Positions 45,901-52,971 of a stretch of 64,000 nt of DNA are shown here, one piece after another. Every line of letters starts with the position of its first letter. The first letter of the stretch is position 1. Position numbers and translations under genes: made by a program. Location of the stretch: NCBI RefSeq assembly GCF_030867095.1, contig NW_026775408.1:62001-126000 (forward strand). Direction: 5' to 3'. The notes below the pieces were generated by a model that was given only the letters and a program-made list of their open reading frames with translations, was not told the DNA's origin and did not search any database. The stretch is from Alligator mississippiensis. Lineage: Eukaryota; Chordata; Crocodylia; Alligatoridae.

Positions 45901-48900
45901 CTAGGGAATGACCTGCTGGGTGGCACAGAGGTGGAAAGGGATCTTGGAGTCCTAGTGGACTCCAAGATGAACATGAGTCGGCAGTGTGACGAAGCCATCA
46001 GAAAAGCCAATGGCACTTTATCGTGCATCAGCAGATGCATGACGAATAGGTCCAGGGAGGTGATACTTCCCCTCTATCGGGCGCTGGTCAGACCGCAGTT
46101 GGAGTACTGCGTACAATTCTGGGCGCCACACTTCAAGAGGGATGCGGATAACCTGGAGAGGGTCCACAGAAGGGCCACTCGTATGGTTAAGGGCTTGCAG
46201 ACCAAGCCCTACGAGGAGAGACTAGAGAAACTGGACCTTTTCAGCCTCCGCAAGAGAAGGTTGAGAGGCGACCTTGTGGCTGCCTATAAGTTCATCACGG
46301 GGGCACAGAAGGGAATTGGTGAGTATTTATTCACCAAGGCGCCCCCGGGGGTTACAAGAAACAATGGCCACAAGCTAGCAGAGAGCAGATTTAGACTGGA
46401 CATTAGGAAGAACTTCTTCAGAGTTCGAGTGGCCAGGGTCTGGAACGGGCTCCCAAGGGAGGTGGTGCTCTCCCCTACCCTGGGGGGTCTTCAAGAGGAG
46501 GTTAGATGAGCATCTAGCTGGGGTCATCTAGACCCAGCACTCTTTCCTGCTTATGCAGGGGGTCGGACTCGATGATCTATTGAGGTCCCTTCCGACCCTA
46601 ACTTCTATGAATCTATGAACAAGTCCTTCCTGATCCCAAATATGGTGATCCGCCTGACCTTGGACAGTGGGGGCAAGACTCTTCTTCTTTGGGAAATTAG
46701 TCTCAGTAGTGTAATCAGGAGGGTGAAGAAATCAGGAACCTCCAGGTCTTAGTCTTAGCAGGAGCATCGATACACCCCAGCCTGAGCTTCAGCCAACACC
46801 CAATACTTCTGAGGAAGGCAAAAAAGAAAAAAAAATGACACCTGCACCTCTAGCAGCCAGAGGAGGAAAAAATTATTTCCCAGCCCCATAAGAGAAACAG
46901 CAAAGCTCAGAAGTGAGAAAAAGCAAACCCCTCCATTGTGCTCTGCAGCCTGGGGGCAGTACGTATAACTCACACAACATATCCCCTAACTGGGCAGCCA
47001 GAGCTCCCCTTTCTATGCTTAAGAGAAACTGTGGCCCAATTCTGGAATGAGCAATGACCAAGGACAGATCCATTGCATAGAACTTGCAGGATTAGGGCAG
47101 GGGTGGGCAAAATACAGCCCGTGGGCCAGACGTGGCCCACCAGACCCTTTCATTTGGGCAGTGGTGCCCCTCAATGAATTGCACATTGCCCAGCCCTTCC
47201 ACCCATGAGGGTGGGAGCAAGGTGGCCACATGTACAACCCCCCAACATAACCTATTGGGCCTCACTCCCACGCTCGTGGGTGGAAGGGCTCTGCTCAGCC
47301 ATCAGCTTCTGGGCAGGACTTCTGCTGCAGCTGGAACCTGCTCACGTGGGGCAGCAGGTAGGGAAGTGGCGGGGCTGGTGATGGTGGTGGAGTTTCAGCT
47401 AGGCAGAAGCGGGAGCGCAGCGTGGAGCCTGCACCCAAAGGGGCAGCAGAAGTGCAGAGCTGAGCAAGGCAGGGTGTGAGTATGAGGGTGGGGAGTGTAG
47501 GGACCCCCACACTCCCCCCATGGTGTGCAGTCCCCGCTGCCTGGCAGCAGCAGCAGGCAGGGAGACCAGGGCACTCGCATGCGGCACAGGCGCCCAGTGG
47601 GGCGCGGCTCCAGCCAGTGCTGTGTGGAAGGAGGAAGCGGAGCCTGCCCTATTGCTGGGGCTCTGCCCCATGTGCCTACAGCTCCAGCACTCGCAGTGGG
47701 GGAAGGCCTGCACTGGAACCTGCTGCCTCTCCCACTCCCTGCTGCACAGGTCCCGCACTCCGCCGGGAGTGGAGGGAGCCCTGCAGCGAGTGCGGAGCTG
47801 CAGGCCGAGATGTCCAAGATATTTTGGATGTCCAAGAACTCAGAGGAGACATGAGAAAAAGAAATTTAAAGGTGAGTGGAGATTATTTCCCTGTTGCAAA
47901 TCTCAAACATGAAAAAAATAATGATTCAAGGGCCTACATTTTAAAGAGTTTTTAAAAGACGAGAAATCTTAGGGTGCCTGCTCAGCTGTTTATTTGTACC
48001 CAGGCAGCTGGATTCAGGGGTTTTCAGAGCCAGCAAGCAGGTAGTGCTGCTGTTTTAGAGGTCAAGGCTTTGTTTTTTTTCCAGCTTTGCAGCAAGGGAT
48101 TCCAACCAAGGACTCATTTCTGATTCCATGCTGAGGTATGTTGGTGACATACAGTTTTTAGAGGTCTAAAGAAGTGGTGCTCAACCTTTTGGCCCAGTGG
48201 GCCGTATGGGCAGTGCCCGGTCTATCTATGGGCTGGATTCAGCTAGTGGCACTGATCCAGCACCCACAGTGGGGACAGCAGGGCCCCCCTGGCCCAATGG
48301 AGGAAAGGAGGTATGGTCCAACCCTGATTCAGCGGTGGTGGGGGGAAGGCAGCACAGCCCAGCCCTGATTCAGCTGTGCAGGGGGGAAGAGGTCATAGCT
48401 CACTCAGGCTGTTCCTGCTCTCTCGCACCAATTTCACCTTACCTGACGTGGCCCTTGTTTACATTGATTTAAAAGGGTGCTGGTCCAAATAGGCATATAA
48501 GCACCTGAGCTCCTTTTTAAAAGAAACATTTTTATCTGCTTGAGCAAGTATGAGAAGCAATTAAACTGAAGTCACCATTTCCTCTTGATAGTTCTTCAAA
48601 TGCTGGGACTTGAGCTCTGTCTGCAAATGCATCTGCTTGGTTCACCAGAGCTTCCTTCACCATTTCATAGCCTGAGAGCACCACCATCTTTGTGAATCCC
48701 ATCTGAATACTGAAGACTGGGCCATAGGTTTCTGACAGCTTAAATGGAAAGACAATAAGAGTTTTTAAAGTAGTGGGCCAGATTTACCCATTTGAAGTCA
48801 GCAAAGCTACACCACAGATGGATTTACCTCCAGGAGAGTGCGAGAGGGTCTTTTCAAATCCATGATGTGCAGGTTTCCAATGACAGGTAAGGGTCTTGGG

Positions 48901-49013
48901 CCTGGGGGAAAATCCTTCCTGTTGCAGCAGTTCCAGAAATTCTTGATTTTCATAATAAACACAAGAGTCAGAGCCAACACCAGAAATATCCCAGTCAGAG
49001 CAGTCCACTCCAT
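24747..49013 (-). CDS. CYP2-family cytochrome P450 (CYP2K/CYP2AC-like), whole gene
   Basis: A microsomal haem-thiolate monooxygenase that hydroxylates lipophilic substrates with NADPH-P450 reductase at the endoplasmic reticulum. Nine exons give 496 residues with no stop or frame break. Exon lengths are 186, 163, 150, 161, 174, 142, 185, 142 and 188 nt, essentially the canonical CYP2 pattern. Visible motifs: an N-terminal membrane anchor (residues about 5-24), the PPGP hinge (36-39), WKVMR in helix C (126-130), AGMDTT in the I helix (302-307), EIQR in the K helix (358-361), PEHF (413-416) and the haem loop FSAGRRMCVG with Cys439. All splice sites are GT-AG. Intron 1 is only 89 bp; others reach 7.7 kb and are full of transposons. 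By eye it is nearest CYP2K/2AC; linkage to GLYATL3 favours CYP2AC. Subfamily is inference. Confidence 0.95.
24935..26716. other. CYP2 intron 8, mostly unassigned
   Basis: A+T-rich intron. A short word GGCTTATATTTAGAGTCAGG recurs at about 26240-26310. No mobile element with clear ends was found. Confidence 0.5.
26717..26858 (-). CDS. CYP2 exon 8
   Basis: 142 nt, canonical. [15 protein letters not shown], then [11 protein letters not shown] and AFMPFSAG. It ends within a Gly codon at GTACCT. Confidence 0.95.
27082..27266 (-). CDS. CYP2 exon 7
   Basis: 185 nt (188 is usual; one codon shorter). It encodes [11 protein letters not shown], the K-helix VHEIQRFA and GYFIPK. The donor is GTGAGC. Confidence 0.95.
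27955..28830 (+). mobile_element. L2 LINE remnant, interrupted
   Basis: Translation gives a decayed RT core: [13 protein letters not shown] followed by HHQHADDL, then [13 protein letters not shown] after an insertion at 28217-28443. The phrase order is typical of L2. Oriented opposite to the P450, in intron 6. Confidence 0.75.
28217..28443. mobile_element. Tigger/pogo-like MITE in L2
   Basis: Ends CAGGTACTCCTCACTTAACG and CGTTAAGCGAGGAGTAGCTG are inverted repeats. TA precedes the left end; the right flank is decayed. It interrupts the L2 between RT blocks. Confidence 0.75.
29361..29502 (-). CDS. CYP2 exon 6
   Basis: 142 nt, canonical. [16 protein letters not shown] is the oxygen-activating I helix with the acidic-alcohol pair Asp-Thr. 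The donor is GTAAGT. Confidence 0.95.
30177..30350 (-). CDS. CYP2 exon 5
   Basis: 174 nt, one codon short of the common 177. It encodes [19 protein letters not shown] through DAFLIRQQE. The acceptor is TTTTTAG and the donor GTAACA. Confidence 0.93.
30351..31154. other. CYP2 intron 4, unassigned part
   Basis: No mobile element with clear ends. A short old-repeat motif (TTGGTCCAGTAAAATATACC, 30816-30835) resembles 40538-40560. Confidence 0.4.
31155..31300 (+). mobile_element. hAT left-end fragment
   Basis: CAGGGGAGTCAGACTCATTG is a common vertebrate hAT terminus. The matching right end is not evident nearby. Confidence 0.45.
31611..33619 (-). mobile_element. CR1 LINE, subfamily B, 5'-truncated
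   Basis: The minus strand carries most of the RT domain and C-terminus: [20 protein letters not shown] (32674-33618), then [20 protein letters not shown] and FADDTKLWG (31702-32604), ending in [13 protein letters not shown] and the CR1 tail. The two open frames are separated by a break near 32640. It clearly differs from subfamily A at many residues. It lies in CYP2 intron 4, in the same orientation as the gene. Confidence 0.95.
33665..34650 (+). mobile_element. Old CR1, interrupted by a MITE
   Basis: [12 protein letters not shown] at about 33680 and a late domain [13 protein letters not shown] at 34345 belong to one decayed CR1. A small element at 33896-34165 splits it. Confidence 0.7.
33896..34165. 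mobile_element. Harbinger-like MITE inside CR1
   Basis: Left end GGCACATCTACATGTG, right end CTGTCGACACACCC. Flanking CR1 sequence resumes on both sides; no clean 3-bp duplication is left. Confidence 0.5.
34823..35445 (+). mobile_element. Old CR1/L3-type 3'-region repeat, copy 1
   Basis: An inverted relative lies split at 41475-41566 and 46619-47012. The last 150 bp (TTGGACTAGATGACCTCC, then TTTTTCTATGATTTTA) are a CR1-type 3' end. Confidence 0.65.
35455..35563 (-). mobile_element. hAT right-end fragment
   Basis: The reverse complement begins CAGGAGTATCAAACATCCAG, a vertebrate hAT terminus type. Confidence 0.4.
35930..36263 (+). mobile_element. CR1 3' fragment, subfamily C
   Basis: It encodes [20 protein letters not shown] and [16 protein letters not shown]-like residues, then the CR1 tail. 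Closest in this window to the minus-strand copy starting at 59441. Confidence 0.85.
36377..36714. mobile_element. GC-rich hAT-like element, copy 3
   Basis: It begins CATTGGTGACGTGTAGGGGG and ends TTGTTCATG. The flanks ACTGTAGG and GTTGTAGG agree at six of eight positions. Repeated glycine/alanine-coding open frames are compositional. Confidence 0.7.
36729..37099. mobile_element. Tigger/pogo-like MITE, TA target
   Basis: 371 bp with a 22-bp perfect inverted terminus CAGTAAAATCCTTGTTATCT (continuing GG) and TA on both sides (36727-36728, 37100-37101). No transposase. Confidence 0.9.
37727..37887 (-). CDS. CYP2 exon 4
   Basis: 161 nt, canonical. [19 protein letters not shown], then [13 protein letters not shown] and AGTPSVM. 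The donor is GTAATG. Confidence 0.95.
38050..38200 (+). repeat. MIR fragment
   Basis: CATTTGCAGATAGAAAATTG followed by GGAGAGATTAAGTGACC follows the MIR core. CYP2 intron 3. Confidence 0.6.
38201..39165. other. CYP2 intron 3, unassigned part
   Basis: No exon, LINE or MITE terminus recognised. Confidence 0.4.
39166..40232. mobile_element. hAT element split by an LTR
   Basis: The left end CTAGTGGTTCTCAACTTTTT and the right end (reverse complement TAGAGCAGCATTTCGCAACC) are hAT termini of one type. An LTR fills 39390-40110 between them. Confidence 0.65.
39390..40110 (+). mobile_element. Solitary LTR (fossil), family 1, in CYP2 intron 3
   Basis: It shares with 8620-9210 the blocks CGTATGCAAATTC, CTAGCCGTATAATAGG and GTGTAAGTAAAATAATC. 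It is antisense to the P450. Runs of T on both sides make the exact ends and target duplication unclear. No internal viral sequence. Confidence 0.75.
40748..40897 (-). CDS. CYP2 exon 3
   Basis: 150 nt, canonical. [18 protein letters not shown] carries the helix-C Trp and Arg that contact the haem propionates. It ends NIDSQK with donor GTCAGT. Confidence 0.95.
41475..41566 (-). mobile_element. Old CR1/L3-type repeat copy 2, left half
   Basis: The reverse of 35222-35305. It stops abruptly where the full-length CR1 begins; the remainder resumes at 46619. Confidence 0.75.
41568..42074 (+). promoter_or_regulatory. CR1 5' promoter unit, first copy
   Basis: A 507-bp CpG-rich unit starting GGGAACCAGCAGCGGGAAGG. 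Its 3' part carries GATTGGC (CCAAT box), GGGCGG (GC box), GGGCTTTAAAGCC and TGACGTAG, directly before the second unit. It may drive transcription from there. Confidence 0.6.
42075..42352 (+). repeat. CR1 5' unit, second partial copy
   Basis: It repeats the first ~280 bp of the unit with few differences, then diverges into ORF1 leader at about 42353. Confidence 0.9.
42486..43541 (+). CDS. CR1 ORF1, esterase-containing
   Basis: A LINE protein thought to aid RNA binding and delivery of the element. A helical stretch ([20 protein letters not shown], from about 42695) suggests a coiled coil. It is followed by the SGNH hydrolase blocks [11 protein letters not shown] (nucleophile Ser, about 43043-43075), [11 protein letters not shown] (about 43210) and DGLHLSPKG (catalytic Asp/His, about 43464), ending near a TAA at 43538. 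The frame shifts more than once, for example near 43115 and 43342, so this copy cannot make the whole protein. The exact start is uncertain. Confidence 0.7.
43603..46509 (+). CDS. CR1 ORF2 endonuclease/reverse transcriptase, decayed
   Basis: The AP-type endonuclease shows YTNARSM (Asn), GLTETWWD (Glu), a [10 protein letters not shown] block where GDFN is usual, and [10 protein letters not shown]. The polymerase shows [16 protein letters not shown], a substituted YLDFRKGFD where relatives have [16 protein letters not shown] and FADDTKLWG. The C-terminus LDIRKNFF follows. Target-primed reverse transcription is the family's function. Four breaks are visible, described under the element entry. 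Confidence 0.9.
46619..47012 (-). mobile_element. Old CR1/L3-type repeat copy 2, right half
   Basis: Starting AAGTCCTTCCTGATCCC, it continues the inverted match to 34823-35215 that stopped at 41566. Confidence 0.8.
47098..47200 (+). mobile_element. hAT left end
   Basis: CAGGGGTGGGCAAAATACAG is a widespread hAT terminus. The G+C-rich stretch to about 47880 may be its interior; no right end was located. Confidence 0.5.
47201..48170. other. GC-rich stretch in CYP2 intron 2
   Basis: Long open frames on both strands at 47395-47955 are low-complexity and overlapping. I see no protein family in them. Confidence 0.4.
48172..48440 (+). mobile_element. hAT-like left end
   Basis: AGTGGTGCTCAACCTTTTGG is an hAT-type end. 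Repeats of CCCTGATTCAGC follow. No clear right end. Confidence 0.4.
48576..48738 (-). CDS. CYP2 exon 2
   Basis: 163 nt, the usual CYP2 length. It encodes [20 protein letters not shown] through ELSRGN and ends in phase 1 at GTGACT. Confidence 0.93.
48828..49013 (-). CDS. CYP2 exon 1
   Basis: Residues 1-62, [19 protein letters not shown] to PSRTLLE. It holds the signal-anchor helix and the proline hinge [15 protein letters not shown]. The start context is GAAATGG, strong. The donor is GTAAAT. Confidence 0.95.
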
Positions 49014-49847
49014 TTCCCTTCACTGAGTGCAGCCTCTACTGGACAAATGACTCACATAAAGAAGGATTTAATCTCTCCAGAGACTGCAAAATATTTAGTC
49101 TCCTCCCCACCTCAGCTGTCAATTCATGCTCAGGCAAAAGCGAGCATTTGCAGCTAAGCACATTGTGGGATGGGGCTGGCTTATGCTTGCAGCACTTTGG
49201 CAGAGATACCTGAATCTCTCACTGTCTGGCTAAACTCCAGATCCCCAGTTCAGCAACCTGGTCATCCCATTCTCAGTGGGTGTGTGTTGGCAGGTGGCAG
49301 GGACAGCCAAATGATGGAGGAGTGCACTGTGGGTGAGGTGCTTAGAAATGCTCACCACTGCAATAACTGCTCCCATTGGAGTTCTTGGGGTTTCTATGGG
49401 AGTGAAACTGGGCCAACTCTGTGCAACTCAGCATAACTCAGTCTGCCTGTCCACTTAACACCTAGGGGCAGCTTGGGGGCCAGATGACAGGTCTCCACAG
49501 GCCAGGTCCAGTCCATGTTTTTGATACCTCTGGTCAGAAGGAAAATGAATGTAGAAGAAGCATGTATGTTTTGGGAACAATAAGCTAGGCCTGTATGGCA
49601 GGTGGGGCTAGGTTTGATCAGTTCATGGAACTCAGAGGAAGACGATGTAATGAGGGATGGGAGAAGATAAAATGAAGCAAGAGAACAAGTTACTCTGGTA
49701 GGAAACTACTCTGCTCTAGCCAGCCTTGTAACAGGGAAACTCTCCCTCTGTTACTAGGAAGGTCTAAATAGGTAGGAAAACAGGGATCAGGCAGGGAAGC
49801 CAGCACAGAGGCCAAGGTGGACTGAACTGGATGACAGTCTCACCTCC
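49014..49847. other. Upstream flank of the CYP2 gene
   Basis: Holds the presumed P450 promoter (minus strand); an A+T word TAAATATTTT about 75 nt before the ATG is the only TATA-like candidate. An hAT end lies at about 49500-49535 (reverse complement CAGAGGTATCAAAAACATGG). Confidence 0.35.
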
Positions 49848-50848
49848 TGTCTGAAGGGTGTGGGCAGTGGGGTCCTGCAGGGTTTGGTCCTTGGACCGAT
49901 ACTCTTTAATGTCTTCATCAGTGACTTGGACGAGGGAGTCAAATGTACTCTGTCCAAGTTTGCAGATGACACAAAGCTATGGGGAGATGTGGACACGCAG
50001 GAGGGCAGGGAACAGCTGCAAGCAGATCTGGACAGGTTGGACAAGTGGACAGAAAACAACAGGATGCAGTTCAACAAGGAGAAATGCAAAGTGCTGCACC
50101 TAGGGAGGAAAAATGTCCAGCACACCTACAGCCTAGGGAATGACCTGCTGGGTGGCACAGAGGTGGAAAGGGATCTTGGAGTCCTAGTGGACTCCAAGAT
50201 GAACATGAGCCGGCAGTGTGACGAAGCCATCAGAAAAGCCAATGGCACTTTATCATGCATCAGCAGATGCATGACGAATAGGTCCAAGGAGGTGATACTT
50301 CCCCTCTATCGGGCGCTGGTCAGACCGCAGTTGGAGTACTGCGTGCAATTCTGGGCGCCGCAATTCAAGAGGGATGCGGATAACCTGGAGAGGGTCCAGA
50401 GAAGGGCAACTCGTATGGTCAAGGGCCTGCAGACCAAGCCCTACGAGGAGAGACTAGAGAAACTGGACCTTTTCAGCCTCCTCAAGAGAAGGTTGAGAGG
50501 CGACCTTGTGGCCACCTATAAGTTCATCACGGGGGCACAGAAGGGAATTGGTGAGTATTTATTCACCAAGGCGCCCCCGGGGGTTACAAGAAACAATGGC
50601 CACAAGCTAGCAGAGAGCAGATTTAGACTGGACATTAGGAAGAACTTCTTCACAGTTCGAGTGGCCAGGGTCTGGAACGGGCTCCCAAGGGAGGTGGTGC
50701 TCTCCCCTACTCTGGGGGTCTTCAAGAGGCAGTTAGATGAGTATCTAGCTGGGGTCATCTAGACCCAGCACTCTTTCCTGCTTATGCAGGGGGTCGGACT
50801 CGACGATCTATTGAGGTCCCTTCTGACCCTAACATCTATGAATCTATA
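49848..50848 (+). mobile_element. CR1 LINE, subfamily A, short copy
   Basis: It begins inside the RT domain at GVGSGVLQGLVLGPILF and is open to YLAGVI at 50762, giving the complete C-terminus missing from the copy at 443-2311. The 3' end closes in ATGAATCTATAA. 5'-truncated. Confidence 0.95.
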
Positions 50849-50859
50849 AGTGCTGGGCC

Positions 50860-51235
50860 CCTTTTCTGGTTGCTTGTCCCAGCCCCTGGCAGGGCTCAAA
50901 GCAATCACATGGCCCCTCAGACACTACTGGGATCTCCTACCTCCCCTGCTAGTCCAAAACCAGATTACTGGTACAAACCGCAAACCATAATACAAGCCAT
51001 CTGGCTGTAACAAAACTCCAGGCTCACCAGCTATATGACAAAACTGTCCTCATCCTTGGTTCTAGATCCCTGCAAGCTCTCAGCTCCTTGCTTGCAAGTC
51101 CCAGAGGTAAGAGGACTTCAGTCATTTGCTTTGCTACAGCACTCTTGCTTCAGAGCTCTTCTCCCTGTAGCTTGTAGAGTCAGACTGACTGCCCTTGCTG
51201 AGGCCCTGGGCTTGTATGCCTCTTAAACCCTGCCC
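50860..51235 (-). mobile_element. Degraded LTR-like fragment related to 52972-54461 (fossil)
   Basis: On the minus strand, AAGCCCAGGGCCTCAGC and TGTTACAGCCAGATGGCTTG parallel blocks of the 1.49-kb LTR in the same order. Ends are lost. Confidence 0.45.
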
Positions 51236-52169
51236 CTTGTTGCTTTGAATTACCAATTTATCAAATCAAGAGCAAGACCTTATAAAGGGGGATAAGGCAA
51301 AATGCCGCATTTATTGATTACATGAATTAAACACAGAGGTTTGGACACACCACTCATACGGACACACACAGTCATCCTACACATCATTACACTCAGACAA
51401 ACACAGAACAACCATTTCATTCAGATATTATAGTTACCAGCAGCAGTTGTTCAATAGGAGTACTGGGTGGCCGGCCCAGGCCTATTGAGAGAAGATGCAG
51501 ATAGCAGGCTGGAGCTGGGTGAACAGATGCATCTGGAGTTTTTCCATACCCAGTGTCTGTTTTTGCAGTTGTTTCTCATGCATCTTCTGCTTATACCAAT
51601 TTTTTCAACCAAACTGATCTCCGGTTGAGATCTCAGCCTTGGAGTGTCCTTGTTGCCCATCTGAGAGGAATGCACACATCCTGCTTCTCATTATCTCCTT
51701 TGTGCCCTAGGCCTCAGAGAGATTCTTCAGCCATCTATTAATTAGCTTACTAACTGGTAACTTACATATTTGGTGCCTTGTTGCTTACAAAACACAGTTA
51801 AATCTTCTTTTCCTGTCTCTATGCCATTCTCTCACCATTCACCCTTTCACACACACTCATACATAAAGGGCATGCAGAGTTTATTCACTTATGTCAAGCA
51901 AAAGAACACACAATGGAGTTTTCAAATTACTTACAGGACAAGACTGACGTGGTTCCAGTTCACTGCTATTACACTCTTTGGTAACATCAGCTACATTCAT
52001 TCAGATCATGCTACACCCTTTCAGTCAGGTGGCTCCTAAGCCACCCACAGAAGTTTCCAGTTAGAGGCCTGATAGCATAAATTAACTGCACAACTGCTCC
52101 TTGCCTTGGGATTTGATAAAGGGATTTTAGCTGAATTACTGATATAGTCAATCAAATTCCAATAGCAAT
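51236..52169. other. Unassigned sequence
   Basis: No recognisable gene or repeat end. Confidence 0.35.
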
Positions 52170-52265
52170 GTGCTATTGCTTAAGGGGAGGACTTTTATCC
52201 CCATTTTACAGGTGACAAATGGACACAGAGTGACTTGACAAAGATCTCAGGTCCAGGCTACTGAC
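52170..52265 (+). repeat. MIR fragment
   Basis: TTTTATCCCCATTTTACAGG followed by GGACACAGAGTGACTTG is the MIR core. Confidence 0.7.
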
Positions 52266-52288
52266 CTACCTTATGGTCACTGGATAGT

Positions 52289-52337
52289 CCTTGCTTTAAC
52301 TTCTGTGAGAGAGAGAGAGCTCTCTCTCTCACAGCAT

Positions 52338-52369
<32 letters not shown>

Positions 52370-52381
52370 GTTAAAGCAAGG
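52289..52381. repeat. Inverted repeat around GA/CT and CA runs
   Basis: CCTTGCTTTAACTT (52289-52302) is mirrored by AAGTTAAAGCAAGG (52368-52381). Inside are (GA)n joined head-to-head to (CT)n, then about twelve CA. Confidence 0.95.
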
Positions 52382-52599
52382 TCTTATATATAAAATGTAA
52401 ATTCATTTTCATTGTAAGCATCTTTTTGAGAGAGAGAGGCTCTGCAAATGCTATGATCTCTGGTTCCCTGGGAACTGTTTTTGGGAAGTGGAGGCAATAT
52501 ATAGAGGGATTCATTTGTTTTGTTGGTATGGTGCAATTGCATATATTGCCTGAGAAACAGACAGCATAGCACCTTAGAGCTAGTGAGGAAACAATTTCT

Positions 52600-52890
52600 A
52601 TTTCCTACCACCCCCTGCCCCCAACCTCGACACTGGGAACCAGCTGCAGCAATGTGAGTAGGGATTGCTGGGAATGGAGCCCACTGGAGGCCTGATCCCT
52701 GTGTCTTGCCAGTACTGCTAGGGCTGGTCTCCATGGAAACCCTGGCCCTATGCTGTCACAGCCCCGTCACTGCTGGGGTCTCCATGGAAACCGGCAGCAG
52801 CAATGCAGGCAGGGGTTGCTGGGAAATGGAGTCCACTGCAGGCCCGATCTGGCCCATGGGCCAAGTTTTGCTTGCCCTTGATCTATCACT
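52600..52890 (-). mobile_element. hAT-like fragment with internal duplication
   Basis: The reverse complement begins CAAGGGCAAGCAAAACTTGG. Inside, GGGATTGCTGGGAATGGAG and its neighbours occur twice (about 52660 and 52813). Confidence 0.45.
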
Positions 52891-52971
52891 TTCTTCCTCC
52901 TGTAAGGGCTTGTGTTTTGAGTCAGGGGGCAGCAGCTGTTCATTGGTGAAAAAGAGGGAGCTTCAAGTGGC

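Larger units (their letters stand above)
41567..46618 (+). mobile_element. Nearly full-length CR1 LINE, subfamily A
   Basis: About 5.05 kb in CYP2 intron 2, antisense to the gene. In order: two tandem 5' units (41568-42352), ORF1 with an SGNH/GDSL-type esterase domain (to about 43541), ORF2 with an AP-type endonuclease and reverse transcriptase (43603-46509), and a 3' end closing in ATGAATCTATGA. Subfamily A copies at 443-2311 and 49848-50848 are close relatives. ORF2 has a few breaks: a frame change in a G run near 43955, another near 44640, a stop at 45607 where a sister copy has Ser, and a frame change near 46485. It is therefore probably immobile. Confidence 0.95.

Noticed and set aside
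47395-47955. Possible gene in the GC-rich stretch of CYP2 intron 2
   Set aside because: Frames overlap on both strands with no conserved motif or splice structure; a possible hAT interior.
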